From NCBI RefSeq assembly GCF_001457435.1, contig NZ_LN881716.1:332174-396173 (forward strand): DNA of 64,000 bases, written 5' to 3'. Of the stretch, positions 1 through 8,443 are shown piece after piece; position 1 is the first letter of the stretch; each line of letters begins with the position of its first letter. Made by a program: the position numbers and the translations under genes. Source of the stretch: Actinobaculum massiliense (lineage in GTDB: Bacteria; Actinomycetota; Actinomycetes; Actinomycetales; Actinomycetaceae). The notes beneath the pieces are model-generated. The model made no database searches. It saw only the letters and a list, made by a program, of their open reading frames with translations, and had not been told where the DNA came from.

Positions 1-417
1 TAGGCCGACGATCGAGTTGAGGGATCCGAGGTCTTCTTCCCCGCGGCGCACCTTCGCATAGCTGGCCGTCCCCAGCGAGAGCTCGACTCCCACCGAGTCA
101 GCCACGATTACCAGGCGGGTGCGCGGAGTGGATTTCTCATCCTCACTCGCGGTCCATTCGCGCGTGGTGAGCCGACCTCGCACCAGCAGCGGGGTTCCCC
201 GCCGGCACGAGTCCGCCATGTTCTTCCCCAGCACACCGCGAGCGCGCACCTCGTACCAAGTGGTGGCGCCGTCGCGATACTCCTGCTTTTCCCGATCCCA
301 AAAGCTGGGCGTCACGCCTACCGACACTTGGGTCACGTCCGAAGACGTTTCATTCTTGAAAATAATTGGATCCGCACCCGCGAACCCCTTGATGGTTACA
401 TACGTTTCATTGGACAC
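1..417 (-). CDS. ssb: Single-stranded DNA-binding protein, OB fold (C-terminus cut by window edge)
   Basis: Reading the minus strand from a GTG at 417 gives 139 codons with no stop, beginning VSNETYVTIKGFAGADP and continuing with an SSB-type OB fold (WYEVRARGVLGKNMADS, then LLVRGRLTTREW). The start is supported by an AGGAG box just upstream (AGGAGAAAACC before GTG). SSB coats single-stranded DNA in replication and repair; the acidic C-terminal tail that recruits partners lies beyond the left edge and cannot be judged. It may be a second, non-housekeeping SSB, since no rpsF/rpsR neighbours are visible. The next genes upstream on the same strand are two membrane GTPases. A 16-bp palindrome (CTCACA-TATT-TGTGAG) sits about 40 bp upstream. 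Confidence 0.85.
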   Translation of the reverse strand, partial: MSNETYVTIKGFAGADPIIFKNETSSDVTQVSVGVTPSFWDREKQEYRDGATTWYEVRARGVLGKNMADSCRRGTPLLVRGRLTTREWTASEDEKSTPRTRLVIVADSVGVELSLGTASYAKVRRGEEDLGSLNSIVGL

Positions 418-456
418 GGTTTTCTCCTCATCTCTAGCTCTTCGCTTTGTGGAGCG

Positions 457-472
457 CTCACATATTTGTGAG
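457..472. promoter_or_regulatory. Palindrome upstream of ssb, possible operator
   Basis: Perfect inverted repeat CTCACA-TATT-TGTGAG located about 40 bp upstream of the ssb GTG, in the 178-bp gap between ssb and the GTPase gene. I do not recognise the regulator. It may simply be part of the promoter region. Confidence 0.3.
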
Positions 473-595
473 TCACAGATTTGAGGATGCCGGGTTTTTG
501 CGGCGCGCTTTGGCCACCGCGCGCAACCTGTGGATAGGAGCGACGCGAACCGATCTGTGGACACGCAGCCGCGCGCTCGCCGGCGCAGCCGGGCA

Positions 596-2074
596 CTAGC
601 CAGCCATGCCGGCGCCCAAAGCCTCGCGCACCTTACGGTAGGCCCCCAGGATTCGCTCCGTAGGCTCGGCGAATTCCTGGGTCACCACCTTGCGCAAGGC
701 ACCGCGAACGGTGTCGTCGTACCGCTGAGCACCGCGCCGAGCATTCCGGCGCGCGGACCACCACGCAACCGCGAAGAACGCGGCGCAGATAACCACTCCA
801 CCGGCAAGCCCGGCATACCAGGGGACGCGCAGAATTCCGGCGAGCGGCAAGCCCACGCCCGCGATCAACGCCACCACTCCGAGCGCCAAGAGCACAAAAG
901 GTAGCGCGCGGCTCGGCTTCGTGATGGGAACAGCGCGTAGAGCGGTGCCGGCCGCGCGGCGAATGTGGTCCGCGGGCGGGATCTCCTCCGTCAGCGCTTC
1001 TTGCCAGCGCGCCGGCAGACCCGCTCGCGCGTAGGCAATCCACGACTCGCGTTCGGCTGTAATCATCGATAGGGCGGGTTGCTCCGGGCGCGCTACCGCT
1101 CGCTCGCGCGGATCGCTCAGCGCGGCCGTAATCGCCGGAATACCCGATGCGGAGTATAGGCTATTGGCCACTTCCGCGCGGTTTTCCTCGCTCACCTGCA
1201 CCGGCGGCTCTTCGTAGCCCTTTGCCAATCGCGCTCGCACGGCTTCGAGCTCGGCCGCGGCGGTGCCAAGTGCGCTGTCTGTACGCTGAGAGGCGCGGCG
1301 CATTTCCGCCCAAATCTGCTCCAGCCCGACGCGCTTGAGCCCGGAGGTGGCGTACACAGGGACGCCACCCAAACCGTCTTCCGCAAGCAGGCGCTTCACA
1401 TCTTCGACGACGTCGCCCACCCGTGCGGCCGGCAACGTATCTACCTGATTGAGCAGGACGATCATGCGATCCTGGCGGCTTTTCATCGCCGATATATAGG
1501 AGGCATGGATCAAATTATCGGCGTATTTTTGCGGGTCGAGAACCCAAATCAGCAGGTCAACGAGGGGGAGAACGCGGTTTACCTGAGCGGAATTCGAGGC
1601 CGCCACCGAATCGTGATCCGGTAAATCGAGTAGGACCAGGGAACTGATGCCGTGGTCATCGGGAGTGAGGATTGAGTCGTGAGTGATGGCGCGGCGCGGG
1701 TTCACACCCATCACCCGCAAAATCGATTCGGCCTCGGCGCTCCAAATGCAGGCGGTGATATCCATGCTCGTTGGCCGAATATCGCCGGTTTCGGAAAACT
1801 CCAAACCGGTGAGGGCGTTGAACATGGTGGATTTCCCGGAGCCGGTTCCGCCCGCGAGCGCGGCAACGGTGAGCCCCATCCCCGCATCGAGCCGCTCTTG
1901 CACGCTCGCCAATTCGCGGCGGGCGCGCTCGGAGGCGAAAGGATCGGCGCGATCGCCCGCGACCTCGATTGCTTCCCCGATCGCGCGCGCGAGGTCCGCT
2001 ACCGGCGCGTGCTCGCCGGGCTCAGCCGCGCCGAATGCCTCAGCCGCGCGCTGTTCCTGCTCTTTTTCCCCCAT
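596..2074 (-). CDS. YfjP-like dynamin-family membrane GTPase
   Basis: A 492-residue protein with a clear GTPase domain: P-loop GGTGSGKS at residues 75-82, a DLPDHD G3 motif and an NQVD G4 motif. Two hydrophobic segments follow near the C-terminus (around VLLALGVVALIAGVGLPLA and LAGGVVICAAFFAVAWW), so it is probably anchored in the membrane. The family is related to bacterial dynamin-like proteins and the YfjP GTPases that act on membranes; the exact role is unknown. The start is supported by GGGGAG upstream of the ATG. It lies 76 bp downstream of a second GTPase gene on the same strand, suggesting a paired complex comparable to DynA/DynB of Streptomyces. That pairing is inference from order and domain type. 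Confidence 0.75.
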   Translation of the reverse strand: MGEKEQEQRAAEAFGAAEPGEHAPVADLARAIGEAIEVAGDRADPFASERARRELASVQERLDAGMGLTVAALAGGTGSGKSTMFNALTGLEFSETGDIRPTSMDITACIWSAEAESILRVMGVNPRRAITHDSILTPDDHGISSLVLLDLPDHDSVAASNSAQVNRVLPLVDLLIWVLDPQKYADNLIHASYISAMKSRQDRMIVLLNQVDTLPAARVGDVVEDVKRLLAEDGLGGVPVYATSGLKRVGLEQIWAEMRRASQRTDSALGTAAAELEAVRARLAKGYEEPPVQVSEENRAEVANSLYSASGIPAITAALSDPRERAVARPEQPALSMITAERESWIAYARAGLPARWQEALTEEIPPADHIRRAAGTALRAVPITKPSRALPFVLLALGVVALIAGVGLPLAGILRVPWYAGLAGGVVICAAFFAVAWWSARRNARRGAQRYDDTVRGALRKVVTQEFAEPTERILGAYRKVREALGAGMAG

Positions 2075-2150
2075 GACTCTCCCCTATCTCCTGCTTTGCA
2101 CTCGCCGCGAGACCGCCGCGCGGGCGCGGGCGCCAGCCGCCGCCAGACTG

Positions 2151-3692
2151 CTAAAACCTGCGCTTGAATTCTGCCGCGCGCAGCCGCAACTCCCGCCCGT
2201 TACCAATGCTTACCGTACCCAAGGCGGCGCAAAAACCTTCCACGACCTCGTCAATTGCCTCACCTAAAATCTGCGCCAGGCGCTCTCTACCGGTGCGCAC
2301 CACTTGGCCCTCGGTTGCCTCATTTGTGAGCGCGACGGCGCCGCTCACGCCCCCGGCCGCCGCGCCAAACAGTGCGGCAGTCCCCTCGTCGCTAAACCAA
2401 GCGACGCCATGGCGGCGAGCCAGATCCCGCAGGGCCACGTCCCAACGGCCGAGGGCCGCCCGCGTCGTCGACTCAAAACTAATTCGCTGCTCGGCATCGG
2501 CAATAACTTGGGTGGTGTCCGCGACTCCGCCGCGCCAGGCCGAGGTGATGTCACTCGATGCCGAAATAAGTGCCCGGCTCAGCGCGGTGCGGATAGCCTT
2601 CACAATGCCCTGGTTTACTTCCGCTACCGCGACATCCCGCTGCGCGGTACGGCGCCGTTGCAAAAAACCGGGGGCGTTTTTTCCGGCCACGGGCGCCAGG
2701 GCTCCCCCGGCTGAGGCGTGGGAAATCCAGGCCGTGGTCGGCGCGCCCTGCCCAAAGCGGCCGTGACTCGCCAAAGAGACCAGCTGTTCGCGGGTGGCTC
2801 GCGCCGCTTCTTGAGCCGCTTCGCGCAGGGAATCGACCATCAGCGCCTGAGTTTCCACCGCCGCGGAAAGCTCCTCGAGCGTGTTTCCAATCTGCGGAAA
2901 CATCGAAGCGTTCGAGCGGTCGACCAGTGCCTGGCCGTACCCCGCGCCCCCGATTGTGGTGAACAATTCGCGTAGCTCTTCGACGTAACTGGCGGACAGA
3001 ATTCCCTCGTGCGGGCCAGCGTCTGCCACGGCCAGTAGCGGGGAATTTCCCAATCCCGCTTCTTCCAGGCGCCCTACCAGGTCAAGGCGAATATTCTCCA
3101 AAGCCTTTTCGCCAACACGATTAAGAACGACGGCGATGGTGGTTCCCCGCCGGCTTGCCTCAGTCAAAATATCCCAGGCAATAGAATCGCCGTAGCGCGC
3201 CGCCGTCGTCACAAAAATCCACAGGTCAGCCGCATCCAAAAGACGCCGCGATACCTCGCGATTATCCGCGTCAATGGAGTCCAAATCCGGCGCATCAATC
3301 ACAATAGTTCCGCGCGGAACACCCTCGGTAACAACGACCTTTCCCATCTCCAACAGCGCGTGCTCACGCACGGCTGACTCATCGTCCGGGTGAACAGCGA
3401 TTACCGGCGTGCGGGTGGTGGGACGTAGCACCGAGGCCTCGGACAGCTCCTCACCCAGCAAGGAATTAAACAGTGTTGACTTACCCGCACCCGACGAACC
3501 TCCGAAGACGATCACGGCCGGCGTTTCCCGCTGGCGCAGTTTCGGAAGCACGCGGGTGCGAAGCTGGGTCAGAAGCTGAACTCTTGCTTCGCTCATTTCG
3601 GCCGCGCCCGGCATAGCTAGCGGGAGCCGAGCGCCCTCGAGCGCCGAGATCGTCCTCTCCACTAATTTGGCGAACTCACGTTGGGTAATCAC
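2151..3692 (-). CDS. Dynamin-like GTPase, partner of the adjacent membrane GTPase
   Basis: About 513 residues from a GTG at 3692. The GTPase domain has P-loop GGSSGAGKST, a DAPDLDS G3 motif and an NRVGE G4 motif, followed by a long helical region and a glycine/alanine-rich segment (AALFGAAAGGVSGAVAL) that could enter the membrane. The frame stays open to 3812, but that extension is low in family-like sequence. At 3692 the GTG lies exactly 6 nt after a CACAAT -10-like box, which matches the leaderless pattern seen elsewhere in the window. The following gene on the same strand is another GTPase of the same superfamily. Similar proteins are often misannotated as ABC transporters. A role in membrane remodelling or cytokinesis is inferred from the family only. 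Confidence 0.7.
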   Translation of the reverse strand: MITQREFAKLVERTISALEGARLPLAMPGAAEMSEARVQLLTQLRTRVLPKLRQRETPAVIVFGGSSGAGKSTLFNSLLGEELSEASVLRPTTRTPVIAVHPDDESAVREHALLEMGKVVVTEGVPRGTIVIDAPDLDSIDADNREVSRRLLDAADLWIFVTTAARYGDSIAWDILTEASRRGTTIAVVLNRVGEKALENIRLDLVGRLEEAGLGNSPLLAVADAGPHEGILSASYVEELRELFTTIGGAGYGQALVDRSNASMFPQIGNTLEELSAAVETQALMVDSLREAAQEAARATREQLVSLASHGRFGQGAPTTAWISHASAGGALAPVAGKNAPGFLQRRRTAQRDVAVAEVNQGIVKAIRTALSRALISASSDITSAWRGGVADTTQVIADAEQRISFESTTRAALGRWDVALRDLARRHGVAWFSDEGTAALFGAAAGGVSGAVALTNEATEGQVVRTGRERLAQILGEAIDEVVEGFCAALGTVSIGNGRELRLRAAEFKRRF

Positions 3693-3844
3693 CCCTCTAT
3701 TGTGGCGCAAATTGGTAGTTCTTGCGCGCGCCAGCAATTCTTTGGGTAGATTATTACCCGATCGTTCTCGGTGGCGTCCGTGGTTCACTCCATGCATTGC
3801 ATTACTGACCACGCGCGGGCCACGGAGTAAGATTTACCCTCGTT

Positions 3845-3917
3845 GCCCTCGTAGCTCAGTGGATAGAGCACCGGACTTCTAATCCGTTGGTCGAAGGTTC
3901 GAATCCTTTCGAGGGCG
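3845..3917 (+). tRNA. tRNA-Arg (anticodon TCT)
   Basis: Cloverleaf with acceptor arms GCCCTCG and CGAGGGC, D-loop AGTGGAT, anticodon loop CTTCTAA (anticodon TCT) between CCGGA and TCCGT, and T-loop TTCGAAT. Discriminator base is G. It decodes AGA/AGG. It overlaps the ORF extension that would lie upstream of the dynamin-like gene, which supports the shorter start of that gene. Confidence 0.95.
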
Positions 3918-3990
3918 CTTTTCGTAGCGCGCGGCAGGCCGGCGCTGGCGCGCCTGCCCCGCGTTGCTGACGGCACAATGCTCGCTGGCG

Positions 3991-5028
3991 TTACGGCACC
4001 AGCACCGTCCGACCCGCGATCTTTCCTTCGCGGAGGTCATCGAAAGCCTGAACGACGTCATCGAGCGGGTAATGAACGGTGTCTACCGTGATCTTTCCTT
4101 GCGCAGCAAGGGCTACCACCTGCCGCAGATCGGCCATGGTGCCGCCGTAGCCTTGATAGATTTCCACGCCCCACGGGAATTGCTTTTCGTTGCCGGCGAT
4201 ATAGTTGAAACGGCCCCCGCCCAGGCCAACGAAACGGATTGCACCGCCGTTGCGAATCACCTTGAGGGCCAGGTCGACCGTCGGTTGCACGCCCACGAAA
4301 TCCAAATAGACGTCTACGCCCTTGCCCTGGGTGATCTCGAGAATCTTGTCCGCGGCCTGCGCATCGGATTTTATTGCGTAGTCAGCTCCATGCTCCGCGG
4401 CAAATTTGATCTTTTCGTCCGCAGTATCCAGCGCGATGATCGTCGCGCCCGTGGTGGCGGCAACGATTTGCAAGCCAATATGCCCCAGACCGCCCAAGCC
4501 AGAAATGGCCACGTAAGAATCAGCCGTCAGGCGGTGGCGAACCGTGTTGATCGCGTGCATTGGCGTGACGGCGGCGTCGGCCAGCGGCGCGGCATCGACG
4601 GGATCAATACCCCCAAGATGAACCAGGTGGTAGGCCTTCACCGCCATGTAATCAGCCATGGCGCCGTCGAACGCGATTCCGGGAGAACGCGGAGCCATGC
4701 GACCGCGCGGATAGGCGAACTCGCAGTAATTATCGCGCCCGCGCTGGCACTCGCAGCAGTGCCCGCAGCTGAGCACCAGGGCCACAACCGCCGCCTCACC
4801 CACTTCCCAGCCTTCGACCTCATCTCCGATTTTCTCGACGATTCCCGCGCCCTCGTGCCCGAGGGTGTAGCCGCTGCACGGACCCTCCCCCATGGCGATA
4901 ATGTCAAAATCCGAACGGCACAGACCGGCGCCCCGAATTTTCAGCAGGATCTCATCGCCGGCAATCTCCGGCACCGGCTTTTCAACGAGTTCAACCTTGT
5001 CTTTTTCATAGAAAGTTACCGCGCGCAA
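3991..5028 (-). CDS. Zinc-dependent NAD(P) alcohol dehydrogenase (MDR family)
   Basis: A 345-residue medium-chain dehydrogenase. The catalytic zinc site is visible as GLCRSD with the downstream GHEGAG motif. The structural zinc lobe is C-x2-C-x2-C-x7-C (CGHCCECQRGRDNYC). The Rossmann fold carries GLGGLGHIGLQ, followed by an acidic residue (ALDTAD) that favours NAD over NADP. The family oxidises alcohols or reduces aldehydes in the cytosol; substrate cannot be read from sequence. The start codon is TTG at 5028 with GGAG five bases upstream. It stands alone between tRNA-Arg and orn, with no obvious operon partner. Confidence 0.85.
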   Translation of the reverse strand: MRAVTFYEKDKVELVEKPVPEIAGDEILLKIRGAGLCRSDFDIIAMGEGPCSGYTLGHEGAGIVEKIGDEVEGWEVGEAAVVALVLSCGHCCECQRGRDNYCEFAYPRGRMAPRSPGIAFDGAMADYMAVKAYHLVHLGGIDPVDAAPLADAAVTPMHAINTVRHRLTADSYVAISGLGGLGHIGLQIVAATTGATIIALDTADEKIKFAAEHGADYAIKSDAQAADKILEITQGKGVDVYLDFVGVQPTVDLALKVIRNGGAIRFVGLGGGRFNYIAGNEKQFPWGVEIYQGYGGTMADLRQVVALAAQGKITVDTVHYPLDDVVQAFDDLREGKIAGRTVLVP

Positions 5029-5368
5029 TGTGTCTCCATTCCGGTGCGACGTCGCACCTTCTTCGCCCGAGCTTCACCGGCCAAGCGTCGCTACGCCGGT
5101 TGACCCGAACTGCTAACGCCCGAACAGCTAAAGCCCGAGCTCACGCCTTTGTGATCTCGGACATATCCGTTATACCACGGTCGAACGGCCATAAACTAAT
5201 GCCGTTCGCTTAATTAACCAGTTCCTTAGGAACTTCTTCGGCACTGGGCGGCTCGCCGGTAGCAGGCGCCCGCCGGCCAGGCCTATGCGTGCCAGCCCAA
5301 GCCGCGCCCGCCGGCTCGCCGGTCACGGGCACCAGTCGGCCAGCCAAACCAGTGTCGGAACCGCCGCG

Positions 5369-5384
5369 TACAATAGAACGCGTG
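5369..5384 (+). promoter_or_regulatory. Leaderless -10 promoter of orn
   Basis: A TACAAT box at 5369-5374 is followed by seven bases and then the GTG at 5382, so the predicted transcript begins at or next to the start codon. No good -35 hexamer is visible. This favours the GTG over the ATG at 5397. Confidence 0.55.
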
Positions 5385-6032
5385 AGTTACCACGATATGA
5401 GTACACCAATTGTTTGGATTGACTGCGAGATGACCGGCTTGGACCTCGAGCACGATGACATCGTCGAGATTTCGGTGGTCGTCACTGATTCGGAACTGAA
5501 CCCGGTGGATGAGGGCATTGATATCGTTATCAAACCCAGCCAAGAGGGCCTCGATTCCATGAACGAGTTTGTGCGAAATATGCACACGAACTCGGGCCTT
5601 ATCAACGAGTGGGATAATGGCGTCTCCATCGAGGAAGCCGAAGAGCAGGTGCTCGCCTACTTGGCGCCGCGCGTCGAAAAGGGCAAGGCGCCCCTCGGCG
5701 GCAATTCCGTGGGCACAGACAAGACCTTCCTGCAAAAGCAGATGCCACGCTTGGTCGATTATCTGCACTACCGCATTGTGGACGTATCCTCCATCAAGGA
5801 GCTCGCCAAGCGCTGGTATCCGCGGGTTTACTTCGCTTCGCCGGAAAAGTTTGGCAATCACCGCGCACTCGGCGATATTTACGATTCCATCGACGAATTG
5901 CGCTACTACCGCGGCGCGCTTATGCCAGGAGGTGAGGGCCCCTCGTCCGAGGACGCCCAGGCAATTGCCAAGCAGGTCGCGGGAATGACTCAAAAGCTTC
6001 TCGACGACGCCGCGTCGAGTGCTGGCGAGTAG
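5382..6032 (+). CDS. orn: Oligoribonuclease
   Basis: DEDDh 3'-5' exoribonuclease that degrades 2-5 nt RNAs, including pGpG-type dinucleotides, in the cytosol. The DxE motif is in WIDCEMTGLD, the second acidic region in GGNSVGTDKTFL, and the HxxxxD motif in NHRALGDIYDSI, which is the typical Orn arrangement. Length from the GTG is about 216 residues, usual for the family. The GTG at 5382 is preferred because a TACAAT -10 box ends seven bases before it (leaderless); the ATG at 5397 is the alternative. The frame stays open upstream to 5289, but that part is proline/alanine-rich and unlike Orn. Divergent from the alcohol dehydrogenase. Confidence 0.93.
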   Translation: MSYHDMSTPIVWIDCEMTGLDLEHDDIVEISVVVTDSELNPVDEGIDIVIKPSQEGLDSMNEFVRNMHTNSGLINEWDNGVSIEEAEEQVLAYLAPRVEKGKAPLGGNSVGTDKTFLQKQMPRLVDYLHYRIVDVSSIKELAKRWYPRVYFASPEKFGNHRALGDIYDSIDELRYYRGALMPGGEGPSSEDAQAIAKQVAGMTQKLLDDAASSAGE

Positions 6033-6180
6033 CCGGCAAGCAGGAGCAACTTAGCGACCATGCGTGCATACGCGAGGCCGGCCCGGTAAATCCCGAGCCG
6101 GCCTCGATTAGCTTCAGCACAAGTCAGCTAGCTTCAGCTGGCGCCAGCGCTAAACCACTTGCCTACGCTGAACTACCCGC

Positions 6181-7473
6181 TCACTCCAGAGTTTGAATGC
6201 CAGCAATCGCCGGCCGCTCGGCCATGCGCGAGGTGGCGCAGTGGCCGGCGGGGCACACGTCAAAACCGGGAGCAAAATCCGTCAGGTGCGGGCGCTCAGA
6301 CACATCGGTGCCATTAATGCGCTCCTCAATGAGGTCCGCCAAAAGGGCTACGAAGGTCGGATGCGTACCGGGCGTGGCTACGCGGATGAATTCCAGGCCG
6401 CGCTCTTGGGCGGTTTCTTGCGCTTCCACGTCGAGGTCCCAGTAGACCTCCATGTGGTCGGAGATAAATCCGACCGGCACCACGATCACCCCGCGCTTGC
6501 CCTCAAGCTCGTTGATAACGTCGTTCACGTCAGGGTCGAGCCACGGAACGTGCGGCGGCCCAGAACGCGACTGGTAGACCAGTTGCCAGTGCAGCTTCGC
6601 TTCCAGCTCCTGCTCCGCTCGCTTGAGCACCTCGCGAATAACCGCCAGGTGCTGATCCACGTAAAGGCCCTGCTCGCCGCTATATTCCGTCCCGCCGGCC
6701 CCGGCATTATCCGAGAGCGGGATGGAGTGAGTGGAGAAGAGCACTTCGAGCACCTCACCTTCCACACCCCGTTCCCACATCTCGCGAACAGCGTTTACCA
6801 AGCCCTCAACAAAGGGCAGGATGAAGCCTTCGCGATTGAAGAACGCCCCAACTTTATCGACCGTCACCTCGCCGAAAAGCTCGGTTGCCTCAAGCGCATC
6901 GGCGTAGTCTTCCCGGTACTGCCGGCAGGAGGAATAACCGGAGTAAGCGGAGGTAGGCAAGGCTAAAATCGTCCGCTTGCCCTCGCGGTAAGCCTGCCCG
7001 AGGGCATCGGTAATATAAGGCGCCCAGTTCCGATTGCCCAGGTAAACCGGGATATTGTGCCCGCGCGAAGTCAACTCATTTTCGAGGGCCACGCGCAGGT
7101 CACGATTACAGACGTTGAGCGGCGAAACCCCGCCGTTGGTGCGGTAGTGAACCGCAACCGCCTCCAGGCGCGAAACCGGGATGCCGCGCCCGCCGGTCAC
7201 ATTCTGCAGGAAGGGAATAACGTCCGCCTGGCCCTGCGGCCCGCCGAAGGAGGAGAGGATAACGGCGTCGTACGGCGTCGGGTCACTCACCCAACGCCCA
7301 CCCGGAGCATTTGCCCGGGAAGCCGCGGCGACTCTCTCTCCTTCGCGAAGCGGTGCGTGCGTTGCTGGCGCCGGCTTTCGGGACTGAATCTGGGCCGCCT
7401 GAGCATCGGTGCGATCCGCACCGTCGATGCTGTAGTTGCGAGTATCTATATGTTCTTCGATATTCAAGCTCAT
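6181..7473 (-). CDS. cpfC: Coproporphyrin III ferrochelatase
   Basis: Inserts Fe(II) into coproporphyrin III in the coproporphyrin-dependent heme pathway. The start of the family domain is PYDAVILSSFGGP at about residue 67, so there is an unusual N-terminal extension of some 65 residues rich in polar amino acids. Conserved blocks include GNRNWAP, TSAYSGYSSCRQYRED and FSTHSIP. Cysteines at YSSC and in a C-terminal C-x4-C (VCPAGHC) match positions where actinobacterial ferrochelatases bind a [2Fe-2S] cluster, so a cluster is likely. It begins 8 bp after the stop of chdC, so the two are one operon. ATG at 7473 is preceded by GGTAGGTAG. Confidence 0.92.
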   Translation of the reverse strand: MSLNIEEHIDTRNYSIDGADRTDAQAAQIQSRKPAPATHAPLREGERVAAASRANAPGGRWVSDPTPYDAVILSSFGGPQGQADVIPFLQNVTGGRGIPVSRLEAVAVHYRTNGGVSPLNVCNRDLRVALENELTSRGHNIPVYLGNRNWAPYITDALGQAYREGKRTILALPTSAYSGYSSCRQYREDYADALEATELFGEVTVDKVGAFFNREGFILPFVEGLVNAVREMWERGVEGEVLEVLFSTHSIPLSDNAGAGGTEYSGEQGLYVDQHLAVIREVLKRAEQELEAKLHWQLVYQSRSGPPHVPWLDPDVNDVINELEGKRGVIVVPVGFISDHMEVYWDLDVEAQETAQERGLEFIRVATPGTHPTFVALLADLIEERINGTDVSERPHLTDFAPGFDVCPAGHCATSRMAERPAIAGIQTLE

Positions 7474-7481
7474 AAATCTAC

Positions 7482-8222
7482 CTACCGGGCGTCCGGCGCA
7501 TACCCGAGCACCACCGGCAACTCAGCCAGATCCTGCAAACGCCGCCCGTAGAAGAACGGGGTTTCGTGACGCACGTGGAGGCGCGCCTCCGTGTAGCGCA
7601 TGGCGCGGAGCAGATCCACTAGCTCAGTGGAGTCATCGGATTCGAAGGCGAGAATCCACTCGTAATCGGACATGCCGAAGGCGTGCATGGTCTGGGTGGC
7701 AACGCCGGCGTAGAGATTGCCGACCTGCCCGTGCTCGCGCATGATCCGACCGTGCTCACGCGGCTCCATGAGGTACCACTCGTAGGTACGTACAAACGGG
7801 TAAATGACTACCCAGTTGCGCGCCGGCTCACCGACAGTAAATGCAGGCTTGTGGATTCGCTCAGCTTCGACGTCGTTATAGACCCCGGGAACCTGCCACA
7901 CCGCTTCCAGATCGCGGAAAATCCGGGTGGCGCGAAGGCGGCGCATAAAGGTTTGCAGATCCTCCAGCTTGCGCCCGTGGGCAAAGACGATTACGTCCGC
8001 GTCCGCGCGCAGGTTATTTGCGTCGTAAATTCCGCGGACGGTGGCGAGGTCCTTTTCCGCTTCAATTGTTTCTTTCAGCTCGTTAATCGCTCCGACGACG
8101 TCGTCGATGGCTTCCGTTCCAGCCGGGCGGCGGAAAACCGAGTAGAGAGCAAAAACTTGATTGCGCTCGGACTCGGGGGTACCACTCCAGAGCGGCTGGG
8201 CCGCAGTACGTACTTCACTCAT
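7482..8222 (-). CDS. chdC: Coproheme decarboxylase (HemQ family)
   Basis: Converts coproheme to heme b, the last step of the pathway used by most Gram-positives. About 246 residues from the ATG at 8222. The family block YPFVRTYEWYLM, which carries the catalytic tyrosine of the group, is present, as is MHAFGMSDYEWILAFE and the C-terminal ETPFFYGRR. The frame stays open 13 codons further upstream, but ATG 8222 lies seven bases after TAGGGT, a leaderless arrangement. It is followed after 8 bp by cpfC on the same strand. A near-perfect 20-bp palindrome lies about 55 bp upstream and could be an operator. Confidence 0.92.
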   Translation of the reverse strand: MSEVRTAAQPLWSGTPESERNQVFALYSVFRRPAGTEAIDDVVGAINELKETIEAEKDLATVRGIYDANNLRADADVIVFAHGRKLEDLQTFMRRLRATRIFRDLEAVWQVPGVYNDVEAERIHKPAFTVGEPARNWVVIYPFVRTYEWYLMEPREHGRIMREHGQVGNLYAGVATQTMHAFGMSDYEWILAFESDDSTELVDLLRAMRYTEARLHVRHETPFFYGRRLQDLAELPVVLGYAPDAR

Positions 8223-8276
8223 GCTTCGCACCCTAGCTGTCGCTAAAAGAAAATGTGGCAAAAACCCACCTTTATC

Positions 8277-8296
8277 TTCGGGACTTAAGTCTCGAA
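8277..8296. promoter_or_regulatory. Near-perfect palindrome upstream of chdC
   Basis: The 20-bp sequence TTCGGGACTTAAGTCTCGAA is a palindrome with one mismatch, centred on ACTTAAGT, about 55 bp upstream of the chdC start. The gap between chdC and mvaS (8223-8443) holds no gene. It could be a regulator binding site for the heme operon; the regulator is not identifiable from sequence. Confidence 0.4.
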
Positions 8297-8443
8297 GGGT
8301 AGTTTATCGCTTGATTACGCGGTTTTTAATTTCGCCACTCTATTCTTGCGAAAATACCCGCCCGGGCGTTTTTTCGGAAAGCGACCGCCGAGGGTGTCGC
8401 TAAGTTCCGCCGGAATCCGCTACGCGCTGGCTTCGGCCTTCCC

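Noticed and set aside
529..563. Two DnaA-box-like sequences (TGTGGATA and TGTGGACA) near ssb
   Set aside because: Only two imperfect boxes, with no dnaA/dnaN neighbours or AT-rich unwinding region, so an origin is not supported.
4638..5213. Small frames opposite and upstream of the alcohol dehydrogenase
   Set aside because: Shadow composition, no ribosome-binding site or leaderless box, and no family resemblance.
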